Shown here: piece after piece, positions 41,817 to 42,188 of the stretch | How positions within the stretch are numbered: position 1 is the stretch's first letter | How the letters are laid out: each line of letters begins with the position of its first letter | Assembly: GCA_016756835.1 (NCBI GenBank) | Contig: JAESPE010000019.1 | Span: forward strand, 1 to 42,188 | Length of the DNA: 42,188 nt | Direction: 5' to 3' | DNA from: a gamma proteobacterium endosymbiont of Lamellibrachia anaximandri | GTDB taxonomy: Bacteria; Pseudomonadota; Gammaproteobacteria; Chromatiales; Chromatiaceae | Translations under genes and position numbers: made by a program | Notes under the pieces: generated by a model | Database searches by the model: none | What the model was told of the DNA's origin: nothing | What the model saw: the letters and a program-made list of their open reading frames with translations, nothing else

Positions 41817-42188
41817 TGAAGAGCTTTAGGATCCCTGCTTTCCTGCAGGCGCTGCTGATCATCGCGGCAGCCTATCTGGTGTTTAAGTTCGGTTTTCCGC
41901 CGCTGCTGCCACAGACGCTGATGATCCAGTACATGATTATCACCATCATTGGTGTGCTGCTCTATTTCTCTTTCGATGACGAGCGTTGGGCGGAGTTCCA
42001 GGCACCGGTTCTTGCCACCCTGCGCAACGATAATCTGTCGGTGGTTCGCTGGTTCTTCCTTCGCTGCCAGCCATGGAGAGCGAAGCGAAGGCTGGTAGTC
42101 CCCGGTAGCCGCGAGGCCGCACTGCTTACCCGGCGTGCCTTGCGCCAGAGGGGAAGCAAAGTAGGCATCCGAGCGCGGCGTCCAGTCA
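41816..42188 (+). CDS. Partial membrane protein of the oxidase operon, possibly disrupted
   Basis: The gene starts at ATG 41816, overlapping the cytochrome stop (TAATG), and is open to the window edge (124 residues). Two membrane helices (LQALLIIAAAYLVFKFGF and LMIQYMIITIIGVLLYFSF) and FDDERWAEFQAPVLATL follow. After VVRWFFL the sequence changes to an Arg-rich stretch (RCQPWRAKRRLVV, RRALRQRGSK) with no hydrophobic helix where one would be expected. From about 42057 the DNA also has self-complementary CTTCGCT/AGCGAAG and CCAGCC/GGCTGG pairs. This may mark an inserted repeat or mobile element. The real 3' end lies outside the window. Confidence 0.6.
   Translation, partial: MKSFRIPAFLQALLIIAAAYLVFKFGFPPLLPQTLMIQYMIITIIGVLLYFSFDDERWAEFQAPVLATLRNDNLSVVRWFFLRCQPWRAKRRLVVPGSREAALLTRRALRQRGSKVGIRARRPV

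Overview
The window reads as a chromosomal segment of a gammaproteobacterium. The housekeeping order tig-clpP-clpX-lon-hup-ppiD and hfq-hflX-hflK-hflC-(DUF2065)-hisZ-purA, the ParC sequence, and the tRNA genes with encoded CCA all fit that class. HisZ together with a cytochrome/heme-rich accessory region suggests a respiratory, probably sulfur-oxidising or denitrifying relative of Chromatiales. The lineage is an inference, not something the sequence proves.

Layout. 1-6.5 kb: a gene tail, an orphan IS630-type helix-turn-helix protein, a DUF3179 lipoprotein-like gene, a membrane protein, parC, and nhaD on the minus strand. 6.5-24.3 kb: a plus-strand core of tRNA-Leu, trigger factor, ClpP, ClpX, Lon, HU, tRNA-Val, tRNA-Asp, PpiD, Hfq, HflX, HflK, HflC, DUF2065, HisZ, PurA and PabB. 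This is mainly protein quality control plus His, purine and folate metabolism. Two sites resembling heat-shock sigma-32 promoters lie ahead of lon and hflK.

24.3-38.1 kb: a long minus-strand accessory cluster. In transcription order it holds a HEAT-repeat protein, a secreted cupredoxin-like protein, a 38-residue membrane peptide, a double-UspA protein with five PCP_red-like repeats, a radical SAM/SPASM protein of the NirJ/AhbD type with four PCP_red-like repeats, a HemY-type protoporphyrinogen oxidase, a small membrane protein, a PAS histidine kinase and an NtrC-family sigma-54 activator. 38.1-42.2 kb: a divergent plus-strand operon with two one-helix peptides, a CydA-like membrane oxidase subunit, a membrane-anchored diheme cytochrome c and a partial membrane protein.

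The most interesting result is that these two divergent operons each begin with a good -24/-12 (sigma-54) promoter. They share a 538-bp intergenic region with dyads that could be activator sites, and the window also carries an NtrC-type activator gene. I propose a sigma-54-controlled locus that builds an atypical bd-family oxidase with its own heme-tailoring and assembly factors. The PCP_red-like arrays (nine copies in two neighbouring proteins) look poorly described.

Several repeat families sit between genes: REP hairpins with a GTAG/GGAG foot, constant loop and covarying stems, some paired as REPINs; a second GTAGGAGCG family; and inverted arms built from short tandem units.
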